Below, in pieces: positions 53,304 to 61,796 of a DNA stretch of 64,000 nucleotides; within the stretch, counting starts at the first letter, position 1; each line of letters begins with the position of its first letter. Location: contig NZ_JBCNLP010000006.1 in NCBI RefSeq assembly GCF_039595395.1, positions 1,121,001 to 1,185,000 of the forward strand, given 5' to 3'. The notes under the pieces are model-generated. The model had not been told where the DNA came from. It worked only from the letters and a program-made list of their open reading frames with translations, and searched no databases. Both the position numbers and the translations under genes were made by a program. The DNA is from Novosphingobium sp. (GTDB lineage: Bacteria > Pseudomonadota > Alphaproteobacteria > Sphingomonadales > Sphingomonadaceae).

Positions 53304-54553
53304 TGGCCAAAACGGCGCGATCCGGGCGCTGGGCCATTGCGGCGATGATCGCGGTGGCCATCGCCATCAGCTATCTCGACCGCCAGACCCTGCCCTGGGC
53401 GATCAAGCATATCGAGGCCGACATCCCCATCGGCAACCAGACCAAGGCCTTTCTGGATAGCGCCTTTCTGGCCACTTACGGCCTGATGTATCTGGGCGGC
53501 GGCTGGCTGCTGGACAGGGTGGGCACGCGGATCGGCTTTCTGGCGATCATGCTGTTCTGGTCGCTGGCCTGCGCCAGCCATGGGCTGGCGGGCGGCATCG
53601 CGGCTCTGGCCACCAGCCGCCTGCTGCTGGGCATGGGCGAGGGCGGCAGCTTTCCTGCCGCCACCCGCGCCATCGCCGAATGGTTCGCCCCCGCGCAACG
53701 CGCCGCCGCCATGGGGCTGGTCAATGCCGGAACCGCCGTGGGCGCCGTGCTGGCCCCGCCCTTGATCGCAGGCATTCTGGCCCATGGCGGCTGGCTGGGT
53801 CTGGCGGGCTGGCGCTGGGTGTTTTTCGTGACCGGCAGCTTTGGGCTGGCATGGTCGCTGTGGTGGTGGCTCGCCTATCGCCAGCCTTCACCCACGCCCG
53901 CTGAACCATCGCAAGATGCCGCGCCCGGCATCGTCCAACTGCTGGCCCATCGCGAGGTGCGCGCCATCGTCCTCGCCAAATTCCTGAGCGACGGGGCGTG
54001 GTATTTCTACCTCTTCTGGCTGCCCAAATATCTGTTCGAAGCCCATCATTTCGACCTGAAACAGGCCGCCACCATCGGCTGGATACCCTATGCCGCCTCG
54101 GGCGTGGGCAGCCTGTGCGGCGGCTTTCTGTCGAGCCGGCTGCTCGCCTCGGGCTATTCGGTCAATGCCGCGCGCAAGATCGCCTTGGGCCTCAGCGCCG
54201 CCTGCATGCCATGGGTGATGCTGGCGCCCGCCATGGCCTCGGTGGGGGCGGTGATCGCCATTTTCAGCCTCGCCTTCTTCGGCCAGCAGAGCTGGTCCAC
54301 ACTGGTCATGACCCTGCCCACCGATCTGGCCCCGCGCAGCGCTCTGGGGCGCCTCGCCGGGCTGGTCGGGCTGGGCGGCGCCTTTGGCGGCATCGTCATG
54401 GGGCAGGCCGCTGGATGGGCACTGGATGCGGGCTCGGGCTATGGGCCGGTGCTGACCGTGGCCGCATTGCTCCATCTGATCGCCTTCGCGCTGATCTGCC
54501 TTGCCATTCCCCGCATTGCGCAACTCACCTTCACCCGAAAGGATCTGCCTTGA
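53303..54553 (+). CDS. MFS carrier, anion:cation symporter type
   Basis: A 416-residue inner-membrane protein with 12 predicted helices. IAISYLDRQTLPWAIKHIEA after helix 1 and GGWLLDRVGTRIGF between helices 2 and 3 are typical of the ACS family, whose members carry hexuronates, glucarate, galactonate and similar acids. GEGGSFPAATRAIAEWF is the family's helix-4 motif. It should bring the monosaccharide or sugar acid released in the periplasm into the cytosol. It overlaps both neighbours, showing tight operon coupling. Confidence 0.9.
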   Translation: MAKTARSGRWAIAAMIAVAIAISYLDRQTLPWAIKHIEADIPIGNQTKAFLDSAFLATYGLMYLGGGWLLDRVGTRIGFLAIMLFWSLACASHGLAGGIAALATSRLLLGMGEGGSFPAATRAIAEWFAPAQRAAAMGLVNAGTAVGAVLAPPLIAGILAHGGWLGLAGWRWVFFVTGSFGLAWSLWWWLAYRQPSPTPAEPSQDAAPGIVQLLAHREVRAIVLAKFLSDGAWYFYLFWLPKYLFEAHHFDLKQAATIGWIPYAASGVGSLCGGFLSSRLLASGYSVNAARKIALGLSAACMPWVMLAPAMASVGAVIAIFSLAFFGQQSWSTLVMTLPTDLAPRSALGRLAGLVGLGGAFGGIVMGQAAGWALDAGSGYGPVLTVAALLHLIAFALICLAIPRIAQLTFTRKDLP

Positions 54554-55728
54554 AGATCACCGAAATCCGCACGCGCGTCGTCCAGTGGGAAGGCGAGACC
54601 GTGCCCCTGCCGCCGCATTTCTGCACCAACCCGATGGATCTGGTCTCCCCTCTGCTCACCCCAGAGACGATGGGCACCTTCACCTTCCACGGCTGGCTGA
54701 TCGTGGAGATCTTCACCGATGAGGGGCTGGTGGGCATCGGCAATGCCGCTCTGGCGCCGCTGGTGACCAAGCAGATGATCGACCTCTATCTCGCCCCGCT
54801 GCTGATCGGCCAGAACCCGTGGGACAGCGAGTTCCTGTGGCAGCATATGTACCGCAAGACCATGGCCTTCGGACGCAAGGGCGTGGCGCTGGTGGCGATC
54901 TCCGCACTGGACATCGCTTTGTGGGACCTGATGGGCAAATCGGCCAAACAGCCGGTGTTCCGCCTGCTGGGCGGGCGCACCAAGGCGAAGATCCCGGTCT
55001 ATGCCAGCAGGCTCTATTCGGTGCCGCTCGACCAACTGGCGCAGGAAGCGGCCAGCTACAAGGCGCAGGGCTATAAGGCGATGAAGCTACGCTTCGGCTG
55101 GGGGCCGATCGATGGCGCCGAGGGCATGGCCCGCAATGTCGAGCTGATCCGCACCGTGCGCGAAACCGTGGGCGACGAGATCGACATCATGGCCGACGCC
55201 TATATGGGCTGGAGCCTCGATTACGCCAAACGCATGATGCGCCTGATCGAACCCTTCAACCTGCGCTGGCTGGAGGAAGCGATCATCCCCGACGACATCA
55301 ACGGCTATCACGAATTGCGCCGTTTCGGCTCTACCCCCATCGCGGCTGGCGAGCATGAGTTCACCAGCTATGGCTTCCGCCAGATGATCGAGGCGCGCGC
55401 GCTGGATTATTTCCAGTTCGACACCAATCGCGTGGGCGGCATCACAGCGGCGCGGAAAATCCAGGCACTGGCCGAGGCCTATTCCATCCCCGTGGTGCCG
55501 CATGCCGGGCAGATGCACAATTACCATGTGGTGATGGCCAGCCTGAACAGCCCCATCGCCGAATATTTCCCGATGGTCGATGTCGAGGTCGGCAACGAAC
55601 TCTTCTGGTATATTTTCAAGGGCGAGCCGCAGGCGGTGGACGGCTATATCGATCTGGACGACAACCTCCCCGGCCTCGGTCTGGAGATCGATGAGGCGGC
55701 CCTCTCGCGTTTCAAGGTGATCGGATGA
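54550..55728 (+). CDS. enolase-superfamily sugar-acid dehydratase (L-rhamnonate dehydratase-like)
   Basis: A 392-residue enzyme starting at TTG 54550, which overlaps the carrier's stop. The mandelate-racemase fold has metal ligands in IDIMADAYMGW (Asp), LRWLEEAIIPDD (Glu) and PIAAGEHEFTS (Glu), and the catalytic His in VVPHAGQMHNYH. The GWGPIDGAEGM and YAKRMMRLIEPFNLRWLEE stretches resemble L-rhamnonate dehydratase (RhmD). It should dehydrate a sugar acid to a 2-keto-3-deoxy acid. Specificity could equally be for a related acid. Confidence 0.88.
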   Translation: MKITEIRTRVVQWEGETVPLPPHFCTNPMDLVSPLLTPETMGTFTFHGWLIVEIFTDEGLVGIGNAALAPLVTKQMIDLYLAPLLIGQNPWDSEFLWQHMYRKTMAFGRKGVALVAISALDIALWDLMGKSAKQPVFRLLGGRTKAKIPVYASRLYSVPLDQLAQEAASYKAQGYKAMKLRFGWGPIDGAEGMARNVELIRTVRETVGDEIDIMADAYMGWSLDYAKRMMRLIEPFNLRWLEEAIIPDDINGYHELRRFGSTPIAAGEHEFTSYGFRQMIEARALDYFQFDTNRVGGITAARKIQALAEAYSIPVVPHAGQMHNYHVVMASLNSPIAEYFPMVDVEVGNELFWYIFKGEPQAVDGYIDLDDNLPGLGLEIDEAALSRFKVIG

Positions 55729-56597
55729 CAAAGACAGCATTTCTCGGCCTTGGCATCATGGGCGCCGGGATGGCCGCGCGACTGATCGGAGCCGGTTTCG
55801 AGGTGGCCGTGTGGAACCGCAGTGCGGAGAAAGCCGCCGCCCTGCGCGCGTTGGGCGGCCATGTCGCCGCCAGTCCGGCGGAGGCCGCGCGGGGTGCGCA
55901 GATCGTCGTCTCCATGCTGGCCGACGACACCGTGTCCCGGCAGGTCTGGACCGGGCCCGAGGGCGCCCTGCCCGCCATGGCACCCGGCGCGGTCGCGGTG
56001 GAATCGAGCACGCTGACCAGCCCATGGGTGCGCGAACTGGCCGGGCTGGCTTCGGCGCGCGGCGTGGAATTTCTCGAAGCCCCGGTCACCGGCAGCCGCG
56101 ATCAGGCCGCGCAAGGCACGCTGCGTTTCCTTATGGGCGGCGAGGCTTCGGCCATCGCGGCGGCGCGCCCGGCACTCGACGCCATGGGCAGCGCCTCGGT
56201 GCATCTGGGCCCGGCGGGCAGCGCGGCCACGGTCAAGCTGGCCAACAATTTCCTCTGCGGGGTTCAGGCAGCGGCTTTGGCCGAAGCGCTGGCTCTGCTG
56301 GAAAAAAGCGGCCTCGATGTCGAGCAGGCCTTCTCTATTCTGGCCGAGGGCGCGCCGGGCAGCCCGCTGGTCAAGGCCGTGGGGCGCCGCATGCTGGAGC
56401 GCGCCTATACGCCGCATTTCCTCGTGCCGCTGATGGCCAAGGATCTGGCCTATGCCCAGGCGGCGCTGGGCGAGGCCGGCATTCACTCGGGGATCGCGGA
56501 GACGGCCCGGCAGCGTTTCTCCGCCGCCGATGCAGCCGGGCAAGGCCATCGCGACATCGCCGCGATCATCGAGCCCTTGCGGGAAAAGCGCGAATGA
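55725..56597 (+). CDS. 3-hydroxyisobutyrate-dehydrogenase-family reductase
   Basis: A 290-residue NAD(P)-dependent enzyme. The Rossmann motif is GLGIMGAGMAARL (residues 6-18). The substrate loop is APVTGSRDQAAQG, and the catalytic Lys is in ATVKLANNF (K171). The family includes tartronate-semialdehyde reductase and 3-hydroxyisobutyrate dehydrogenase. In this operon it could reduce an aldehyde or keto acid from sugar-acid breakdown. It overlaps the dehydratase by four bases and is the last gene of the operon. Confidence 0.9.
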   Translation: MTKTAFLGLGIMGAGMAARLIGAGFEVAVWNRSAEKAAALRALGGHVAASPAEAARGAQIVVSMLADDTVSRQVWTGPEGALPAMAPGAVAVESSTLTSPWVRELAGLASARGVEFLEAPVTGSRDQAAQGTLRFLMGGEASAIAAARPALDAMGSASVHLGPAGSAATVKLANNFLCGVQAAALAEALALLEKSGLDVEQAFSILAEGAPGSPLVKAVGRRMLERAYTPHFLVPLMAKDLAYAQAALGEAGIHSGIAETARQRFSAADAAGQGHRDIAAIIEPLREKRE

Positions 56598-56610
56598 CGC
56601 CCCCCCGCTT

Positions 56611-57063
56611 TTAGCGCATGATATCGTCCGCGAACCTGCGCAGCAATTGCCGGAGCTGATCAAGCTCGGGGTCGGTCCATGACGCCAGAATGCGGTTGGC
56701 AAGGCGCTCGCGCGCGGCGTTCAGCGCATCGATCATGGCCTGACCCTTTGTGCTGACACTGGCCTCGCGGATGCGCTTGTCGCGCGGCGAGGCTTGCCGT
56801 TCGATCAGCCCAAGCTCTTCCAGCTTCGTCATCTGGCGGCTGACGGTGGTATGGTCGCGGCCCGTCCGGTCGGCCAGCTCGACCACGCCGATCGGCCCAT
56901 AGCGCCCGATCCGCGCCAGCAACGGAAACAGCGCGCGGTCAAGCGGAATGCCCGCTTCCTCGATCAGCCGGTCATCCCGGCGGGGGCGGTTGAACTCATC
57001 CACCACATCGATGAGCGCGGCGTGGAGCCCGCGCAGGATATCGCGATTATGTGCATTATTCAC
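56611..57063 (-). CDS. MarR-family transcriptional regulator
   Basis: A 150-residue protein if started at GTG 57063, the start closest to the family's usual length; no in-frame ATG lies nearby and upstream sequence is not MarR-like. The winged helix is GPIGVVELADRTGRDHTTVS with the wing QASPRDKRIREASVSTKGQ. It is divergent from the FAD monooxygenase gene. Two related 17-base inverted repeats lie in the spacer, one overlapping this start, indicating autoregulation. The ligand is probably a phenolic compound, judged from the neighbour. Confidence 0.87.
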   Translation of the reverse strand: MNNAHNRDILRGLHAALIDVVDEFNRPRRDDRLIEEAGIPLDRALFPLLARIGRYGPIGVVELADRTGRDHTTVSRQMTKLEELGLIERQASPRDKRIREASVSTKGQAMIDALNAARERLANRILASWTDPELDQLRQLLRRFADDIMR

Positions 57064-57065
57064 GT
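57049..57065. promoter_or_regulatory. candidate MarR operator, site 1
   Basis: ATGTGCATTATTCACGT is an imperfect inverted repeat covering the putative GTG start of the MarR gene. It matches site 2 at 13 of 17 positions. Confidence 0.5.
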
Positions 57066-57095
57066 TTTTCGTTGCCCCATGGCATGGCCGGATAT

Positions 57096-57112
57096 ATGTG
57101 CATATTACACAT
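57096..57112. promoter_or_regulatory. candidate MarR operator, site 2
   Basis: ATGTGCATATTACACAT is an inverted repeat with arms ATGTG/CACAT, 19 bases before the monooxygenase start. The 47-base offset from site 1 places both on the same divergent promoter. Confidence 0.6.
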
Positions 57113-57130
57113 TGATTCGCGGAGATGCCA

Positions 57131-58642
57131 ATGTCTTTCGACACAGACGTCCTGATCAGCGGCGCAGGCGCCGCAGGCCTTGCGCTTGCCATCGATCTGG
57201 CGCGGCGCGGCATCGCCTTCACCCTGATCGAGCAGAATGAACAGCCTTTCGGCGGATCACGCGGCAAGGGCATCCAGCCCCGCACGCTGGAGGTCTTCGA
57301 GGATCTCGGTCTGGTCGACCGGCTGGCGGCGGCGGGGGCGCCCTATCCGCCGCTGCGCCATTACCGCAGCGACGGCACCACCGAGGAATCCCTGCTGACC
57401 GGCGAGGAGGTCTCCCCCAGCCCCTCGGAACCCTATGCCGCCCCGCTGATGATCGCCCAGTTCCGGACCGAGGCCGTAATGCGCGAAAGGCTGGCCGAAC
57501 TGGGCCACCGCCCGCACTTCGGACGGCGACTGGCCGGGTTCGACCAGGACGAAAACGGCGTCGCCGCCCGCATCGTCGATGCGCAGGGCGAGCATCTTGT
57601 CCGCGCCCGCTTCCTGATCGGCACCGACGGCGGGCGCAGCTTTGTGCGCCATACGCTGAACATCAGCTTTCCCGGCGAAACGCTGGGGGTTCGCGCATTG
57701 GTCGCCGATGTGCGGCTGGAGGGGCTCGACCGGCTGGCCTGGCACCGTTTCCAGATCGGCTCCCCCGCGACGCAGTTCATGGTGTGCCCACTGGCGGGCA
57801 CCGATCTGTTCCAGTTGCAGGGGCCAGTGCCGCTCGAAGGCGATATCGACCTCTCCCCCGCCGCCCTGACCGAGCTGATCGCCCGGCGCACCGGGCGGAC
57901 CGATATCGTGGTGCATGCCGTCTCATGGGCGTCGGTCTATTCGATGAATGCAAGGCTGGCGGACCGCTATCGCGTCGGGCAGGTCTTTCTGGCGGGAGAC
58001 GCGGCGCACACCCATCCGCCGACAGGCGGGCAAGGGCTCAACACCAGTGTGCAGGATGCCTACAACCTTGGCTGGAAGCTGGCTGCGGTTATTACCGGTG
58101 CGTCGGATACGCTGCTCGACACCTATGAGGGAGAGCGGCGCCCCATCGCGGCAGGCATGCTGGGCCTCGCCACGCGCCTGCTGGGCGAAGCCAGGGAAGG
58201 CACGATGCGCCGCGACCGGGAGTCACGCCAGCTCGACCTTGGCTATCGCGCATCCTCCCTGTCCTGCAAGGTGCTGTCCGGCGAAACACGGCTCCAGCCG
58301 GGCGACCGCGCGCCTGACGCGCCATGTCGGGGGCGGGCCGGTCAGCCCACACGATTGTTCTCGGTGTTTGCCGGGCCGCACTGGACCTTGCTCGGTTTCG
58401 GTTCCCCTGAACGCCCCTCGCCGCGCGCGGGCCTGCGCATGGCCGTGATTGGAGAGCACGGCGACCTTATCGACGATGCCGGGCATATCGCCGATGCCTA
58501 TGGGCTTGCGCCCGGCCAATGGGCGCTGGTGCGCCCTGATGGCTATCTGGCCGCGATCATCGACACGAACGAGCTGGATCAGACGCTGCGACGCTATTTC
58601 GAGGATCGCCTGACAACAGCCGTTCCGGCAGAGGTCGACTAA
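57131..58642 (+). CDS. FAD-dependent aromatic monooxygenase (PheA/TfdB type)
   Basis: A 503-residue flavoprotein starting at ATG 57131, where GGAG (57121-57124) has normal spacing; the ATG at 57125 is too close to it. The FAD motif is ISGAGAAGLALAIDLARRG, and the ribityl-binding motif is VFLAGDAAHTHPPTGGQGLN. A C-terminal thioredoxin-like domain (residues ~390-500) matches phenol-hydroxylase-type enzymes, which hydroxylate phenols or polyketide aromatics using NAD(P)H and O2. The substrate is unknown. Divergent MarR control is likely. Confidence 0.9.
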   Translation: MSFDTDVLISGAGAAGLALAIDLARRGIAFTLIEQNEQPFGGSRGKGIQPRTLEVFEDLGLVDRLAAAGAPYPPLRHYRSDGTTEESLLTGEEVSPSPSEPYAAPLMIAQFRTEAVMRERLAELGHRPHFGRRLAGFDQDENGVAARIVDAQGEHLVRARFLIGTDGGRSFVRHTLNISFPGETLGVRALVADVRLEGLDRLAWHRFQIGSPATQFMVCPLAGTDLFQLQGPVPLEGDIDLSPAALTELIARRTGRTDIVVHAVSWASVYSMNARLADRYRVGQVFLAGDAAHTHPPTGGQGLNTSVQDAYNLGWKLAAVITGASDTLLDTYEGERRPIAAGMLGLATRLLGEAREGTMRRDRESRQLDLGYRASSLSCKVLSGETRLQPGDRAPDAPCRGRAGQPTRLFSVFAGPHWTLLGFGSPERPSPRAGLRMAVIGEHGDLIDDAGHIADAYGLAPGQWALVRPDGYLAAIIDTNELDQTLRRYFEDRLTTAVPAEVD

Positions 58643-58649
58643 AGCATCG

Positions 58650-59273
58650 TCACGCCGCCATGGCGGCGGTGATCTCGCGCAGGAAAAATCCCTCATCGGC
58701 CAGGCCGCTGTCATCCAGAATGTCCGGCACGAAAGAGGCGGTGAAGAAGGCCCCGCGCAGCAACACCTCAAACTGAATGGCCGCGCGTTCCGGATCGGCC
58801 GCCCCCAGACGCCGGAAGACCTCCTGCGTCCTTTCGGTGCGCAGGCTGAAAGAGGCGCGCAGCAGACGATCGGTCTCGGGCTGGCGCTTCGCCATCAAAA
58901 AGCACTCATAGCGCGCCAGCATGCGCACCGGCCCCTGCTCCCGCCGAACGGCGGCCAGCATCTCGGCAAACCAGCGCGCCACCGAGGCGACATCGACCAC
59001 CTCGCGCGCCAGCAGCGTGTCGAACAGGATGCGAATACGGCGGAAATCGGCGTCGAACAGCGCCTTGACCGTCGCCATCACCAGATCCTCGCGGCGGCGG
59101 AAATAGGCCGAGGTGGTGCCTTCGGGATAGCCCAACTGCTTGTCGATGGCGCGATGGGTGAGGCCGCGGCTGCCCTGCTCGCCCAGAATGTCGATCGCGG
59201 CATCGGCAATGGCCGCGCGCCGATCCGCGCGATCGCTGTCCTGCCTGAACGGGGCGAGCGAACTCTCATCCAT
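58650..59273 (-). CDS. TetR-family transcriptional regulator
   Basis: A 207-residue regulator started at ATG 59273; ATG 59291 is an alternative. The helix-turn-helix is DILGEQGSRGLTHRAIDKQL with GYPEGTTSAYFRRREDLVMA. The C-terminal ligand domain (residues ~75-200) is family-divergent as usual. Convergent with the monooxygenase and divergent from the next receptor, whose promoter carries a 14-base palindrome. It most likely represses that receptor operon. Confidence 0.9.
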   Translation of the reverse strand: MDESSLAPFRQDSDRADRRAAIADAAIDILGEQGSRGLTHRAIDKQLGYPEGTTSAYFRRREDLVMATVKALFDADFRRIRILFDTLLAREVVDVASVARWFAEMLAAVRREQGPVRMLARYECFLMAKRQPETDRLLRASFSLRTERTQEVFRRLGAADPERAAIQFEVLLRGAFFTASFVPDILDDSGLADEGFFLREITAAMAA

Positions 59274-59337
59274 GTGCCGATATCCTTTCATCGTGGTCTT
59301 TCCGCCCTCACGCCTCGCTTGACAAGCCCCAGCACCT

Positions 59338-59351
59338 TCTACATTTGTAGA
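59338..59351. promoter_or_regulatory. candidate TetR operator overlapping a promoter
   Basis: TCTACA-TT-TGTAGA is an inverted repeat with perfect 6-base arms. TTGACA at 59319-59324 followed 15 bases later by TACATT (59340-59345) may form a promoter, so bound repressor would block it. Confidence 0.6.
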
Positions 59352-59411
59352 CAACAAGTGAAGAATCGCCATCATGAACAGAATGGCGGTCAAAAAGAGG
59401 GGGGAAAGATC

Positions 59412-61796
59412 ATGCGCAGGCTTCTGCTGGCATCATCGGTGCTGATCGCAGGCTGGGGGGCACCGGCCGCCGCACAGGACACCGGGCAAGACACCGCCGG
59501 AAACGGCAACACGGGCATCCGCGACATCATCGTCACCGCCCAGCGCAAATCCGAAAGCACGCAAAAGGCGGGCATTGCGATTGCCGTGCTCAGCGGCGAG
59601 CAACTGCTGCAAAAAGGCCTGTCCAGCGCCAATGATCTGGGCAAGGCGGTGCCCGCGCTCAACGTGCAGGCGGGCGGTGGGCCGCTGACCTCCTTCTTCG
59701 TGCGCGGCGTCGGCAATTTCACCGTCAACGGCTATTCCGACCCGGCGGTCGCCTTCGCCTATGACGGCGTTTACATGGGCCGCGCCACCTCCACCTCGGG
59801 CATGTTCTACGATCTGGAGCGGCTGGAGGTGCTCAAAGGGCCGCAAGGCACGCTCTATGGCCGCAACGCCACGGCAGGCGCCATCAACGCCATTCCGGCC
59901 AAGCCGAAGATCGGCGAGTGGTCGGGCAATGCCAGCGCCTATTACGGCAATTACAACGCCTTCGGCCTGCAAGGCGCGATCAATGCCCCCATCGGCGAGC
60001 ATGGCGCGCTGCGGTTGGCAGGCAATGTCGTCAGCCATGACGGCTACATGTCCGACGGCACCAGCGACGAGAAGAACCAGGCCCTGCGCGGCCAGATGCT
60101 GGCCGAACTGACGCCAGATCTGACTGTGCGCGTCGGCGCCGACTGGTCGCACACCGGCGGCAAGGGGCCGGGCGCCAGCTATGCCGGGGCCTATGCCTAC
60201 AACCGCACCAGCGGCAGCTACAGCTTCGTTCCCTCGGGGTTGAGCGTGGACACCGGGCTCTATAGCCCGGCATCTCAGGCCTATCGCCAGACGCTGTTTC
60301 TGGGCGCCACCGGTCGCAACGCCGCCCCGCTGGACGACACCGCCTATCAGAACAACAGCTTCTATGGCACCAATGCCGAGATCACCTGGAAGAGCGGCAT
60401 CGGCACCTTCACCCTGCTGCCCGCATGGCGCCATTCCCAGCTCGACAGCCGCTTCGGCAATCCCGGTTTTGTCGGCTGGATCCGCGAAAAGGACGATCAG
60501 ATCAGTCTGGAAGCGCGGCTTGCCACCAAGCGGGTGAGCATCTTCGAAGCCATTCTGGGCGGCTATTATTTCGACGAGACGGTGAACGGCAATTACACCT
60601 TCGCGCAGCAGCAGTTGAACGCCTATCAGGCCTTCACCTCGAAGACCAAATCCTATGCCGCTTTCGGCCGCCTGACCGCGCATCTTTCCCAAGGCTTCCG
60701 CCTGATCGGCGGCCTGCGCTTCACCCGTGACGAAAAGCGCTTCGATGGACAGGCCGATGTGTTCATCGACACCTGCACGCTGCGGGTGGCGGGGCGCCCC
60801 TCCTGCCCCAGCGCGCCGCTGCTGCCTGTCACCGCCTCCTACACCGATCTCACCGCGCCTTTCGTCATCGCTCCGGCGGGCGGTGGGGCCCCCATCGGCG
60901 CCACGGGCGCGGTGCTGGTCCATGCGCAGACCCCGGTCCATGCCTCGCTGCCCAAGAGCAAAGCGACATGGCGCGCGGGCGTGGAGTTCGATGTGACGCC
61001 CCGCTCGCTGCTCTATGCCACGGTGGAGACGGGCTATCGCTCGGGCGGCTTCTCGCTCTCGGCAGGCTATGAGACGTTTCAGCCGGAATATCTCACCGCC
61101 TACACCATCGGCAGCAAGAACCGCTTCTGGAACAACCGGGTTCAGTTCAACCTCGAAGCCTTCTATTGGGACTACACCAACCAGCAGGTGAACCATTCGG
61201 GCATCGATCTGAACGGCAATCAGGGGCAGTTCACCCAGAATGTCGGCAATTCGAAGATCAAGGGCGTTGAAGCCGATCTTCAGTTGAAGGCGACGCGCAC
61301 CACGCTGCTTTCCGCCAACATCCAATATCTGGATTCGAAATATGGCAGCTACACCTATTCGGTGCCGGTGGGCGCCAATCCGCCGATCACCGGCTGCGCC
61401 TATGCGCTCAATCCGGCCAATGCGGCGCTCTACACCATCAATTGCAGCGGCAAGCCGGGCTATCAATCGCCGCGCTGGACCGCCAACCTGGGGCTGGAAC
61501 AGACCCTGCCGCTGGGCCGCTACAACCTTGTTGCCGCCATCGACACGCAATACAAGACCAGCCGCTATATCGCCTTCGATTTTCTGCCCGAAGAGCTGAT
61601 CGGCGCCACCTGGACCACCAATGCCGAATTGCGCCTTTCTCCCAAGGAAGGGCGCTGGTCGCTGGCCGGCTATGTCCGCAACATCGAGGGGACGCGCATC
61701 CCGGTCAATGCGCCCACCTATCCGGCGGCCTCATCCCTCAATTACATCACCAGCGCGCCGCGCACCTTCGGCGTGCGAGCAGGAGTAAAATTCTGA
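59412..61796 (+). CDS. TonB-dependent receptor coupled to a metallo-hydrolase
   Basis: A 794-residue receptor from ATG 59412, with a GGGGGAAA ribosome site 7 bases before. The signal peptide ends PAAAQDT. The plug includes RDIIVTAQRKSESTQKAGIA and RLEVLKGPQGTLYGRNATAG, the FyuA/SuxA-like class abundant in sphingomonads, often for aromatic or terpenoid uptake. The barrel ends TFGVRAGVKF. Its stop overlaps the next start by one base. Controlled probably by the TetR gene. The substrate is unknown. Confidence 0.92.
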   Translation: MRRLLLASSVLIAGWGAPAAAQDTGQDTAGNGNTGIRDIIVTAQRKSESTQKAGIAIAVLSGEQLLQKGLSSANDLGKAVPALNVQAGGGPLTSFFVRGVGNFTVNGYSDPAVAFAYDGVYMGRATSTSGMFYDLERLEVLKGPQGTLYGRNATAGAINAIPAKPKIGEWSGNASAYYGNYNAFGLQGAINAPIGEHGALRLAGNVVSHDGYMSDGTSDEKNQALRGQMLAELTPDLTVRVGADWSHTGGKGPGASYAGAYAYNRTSGSYSFVPSGLSVDTGLYSPASQAYRQTLFLGATGRNAAPLDDTAYQNNSFYGTNAEITWKSGIGTFTLLPAWRHSQLDSRFGNPGFVGWIREKDDQISLEARLATKRVSIFEAILGGYYFDETVNGNYTFAQQQLNAYQAFTSKTKSYAAFGRLTAHLSQGFRLIGGLRFTRDEKRFDGQADVFIDTCTLRVAGRPSCPSAPLLPVTASYTDLTAPFVIAPAGGGAPIGATGAVLVHAQTPVHASLPKSKATWRAGVEFDVTPRSLLYATVETGYRSGGFSLSAGYETFQPEYLTAYTIGSKNRFWNNRVQFNLEAFYWDYTNQQVNHSGIDLNGNQGQFTQNVGNSKIKGVEADLQLKATRTTLLSANIQYLDSKYGSYTYSVPVGANPPITGCAYALNPANAALYTINCSGKPGYQSPRWTANLGLEQTLPLGRYNLVAAIDTQYKTSRYIAFDFLPEELIGATWTTNAELRLSPKEGRWSLAGYVRNIEGTRIPVNAPTYPAASSLNYITSAPRTFGVRAGVKF

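Noticed and set aside
12397..59351. Similarity of the toxin-antitoxin operator CTACATTGTAG to the TetR palindrome TCTACATTTGTAGA
   Set aside because: Short AT-rich palindromes of this form are common; the regulators are unrelated, so a shared regulator is not supported.
59433..61550. 705-codon minus-strand frame opposite the last receptor
   Set aside because: Complement shadow with the usual biased composition.
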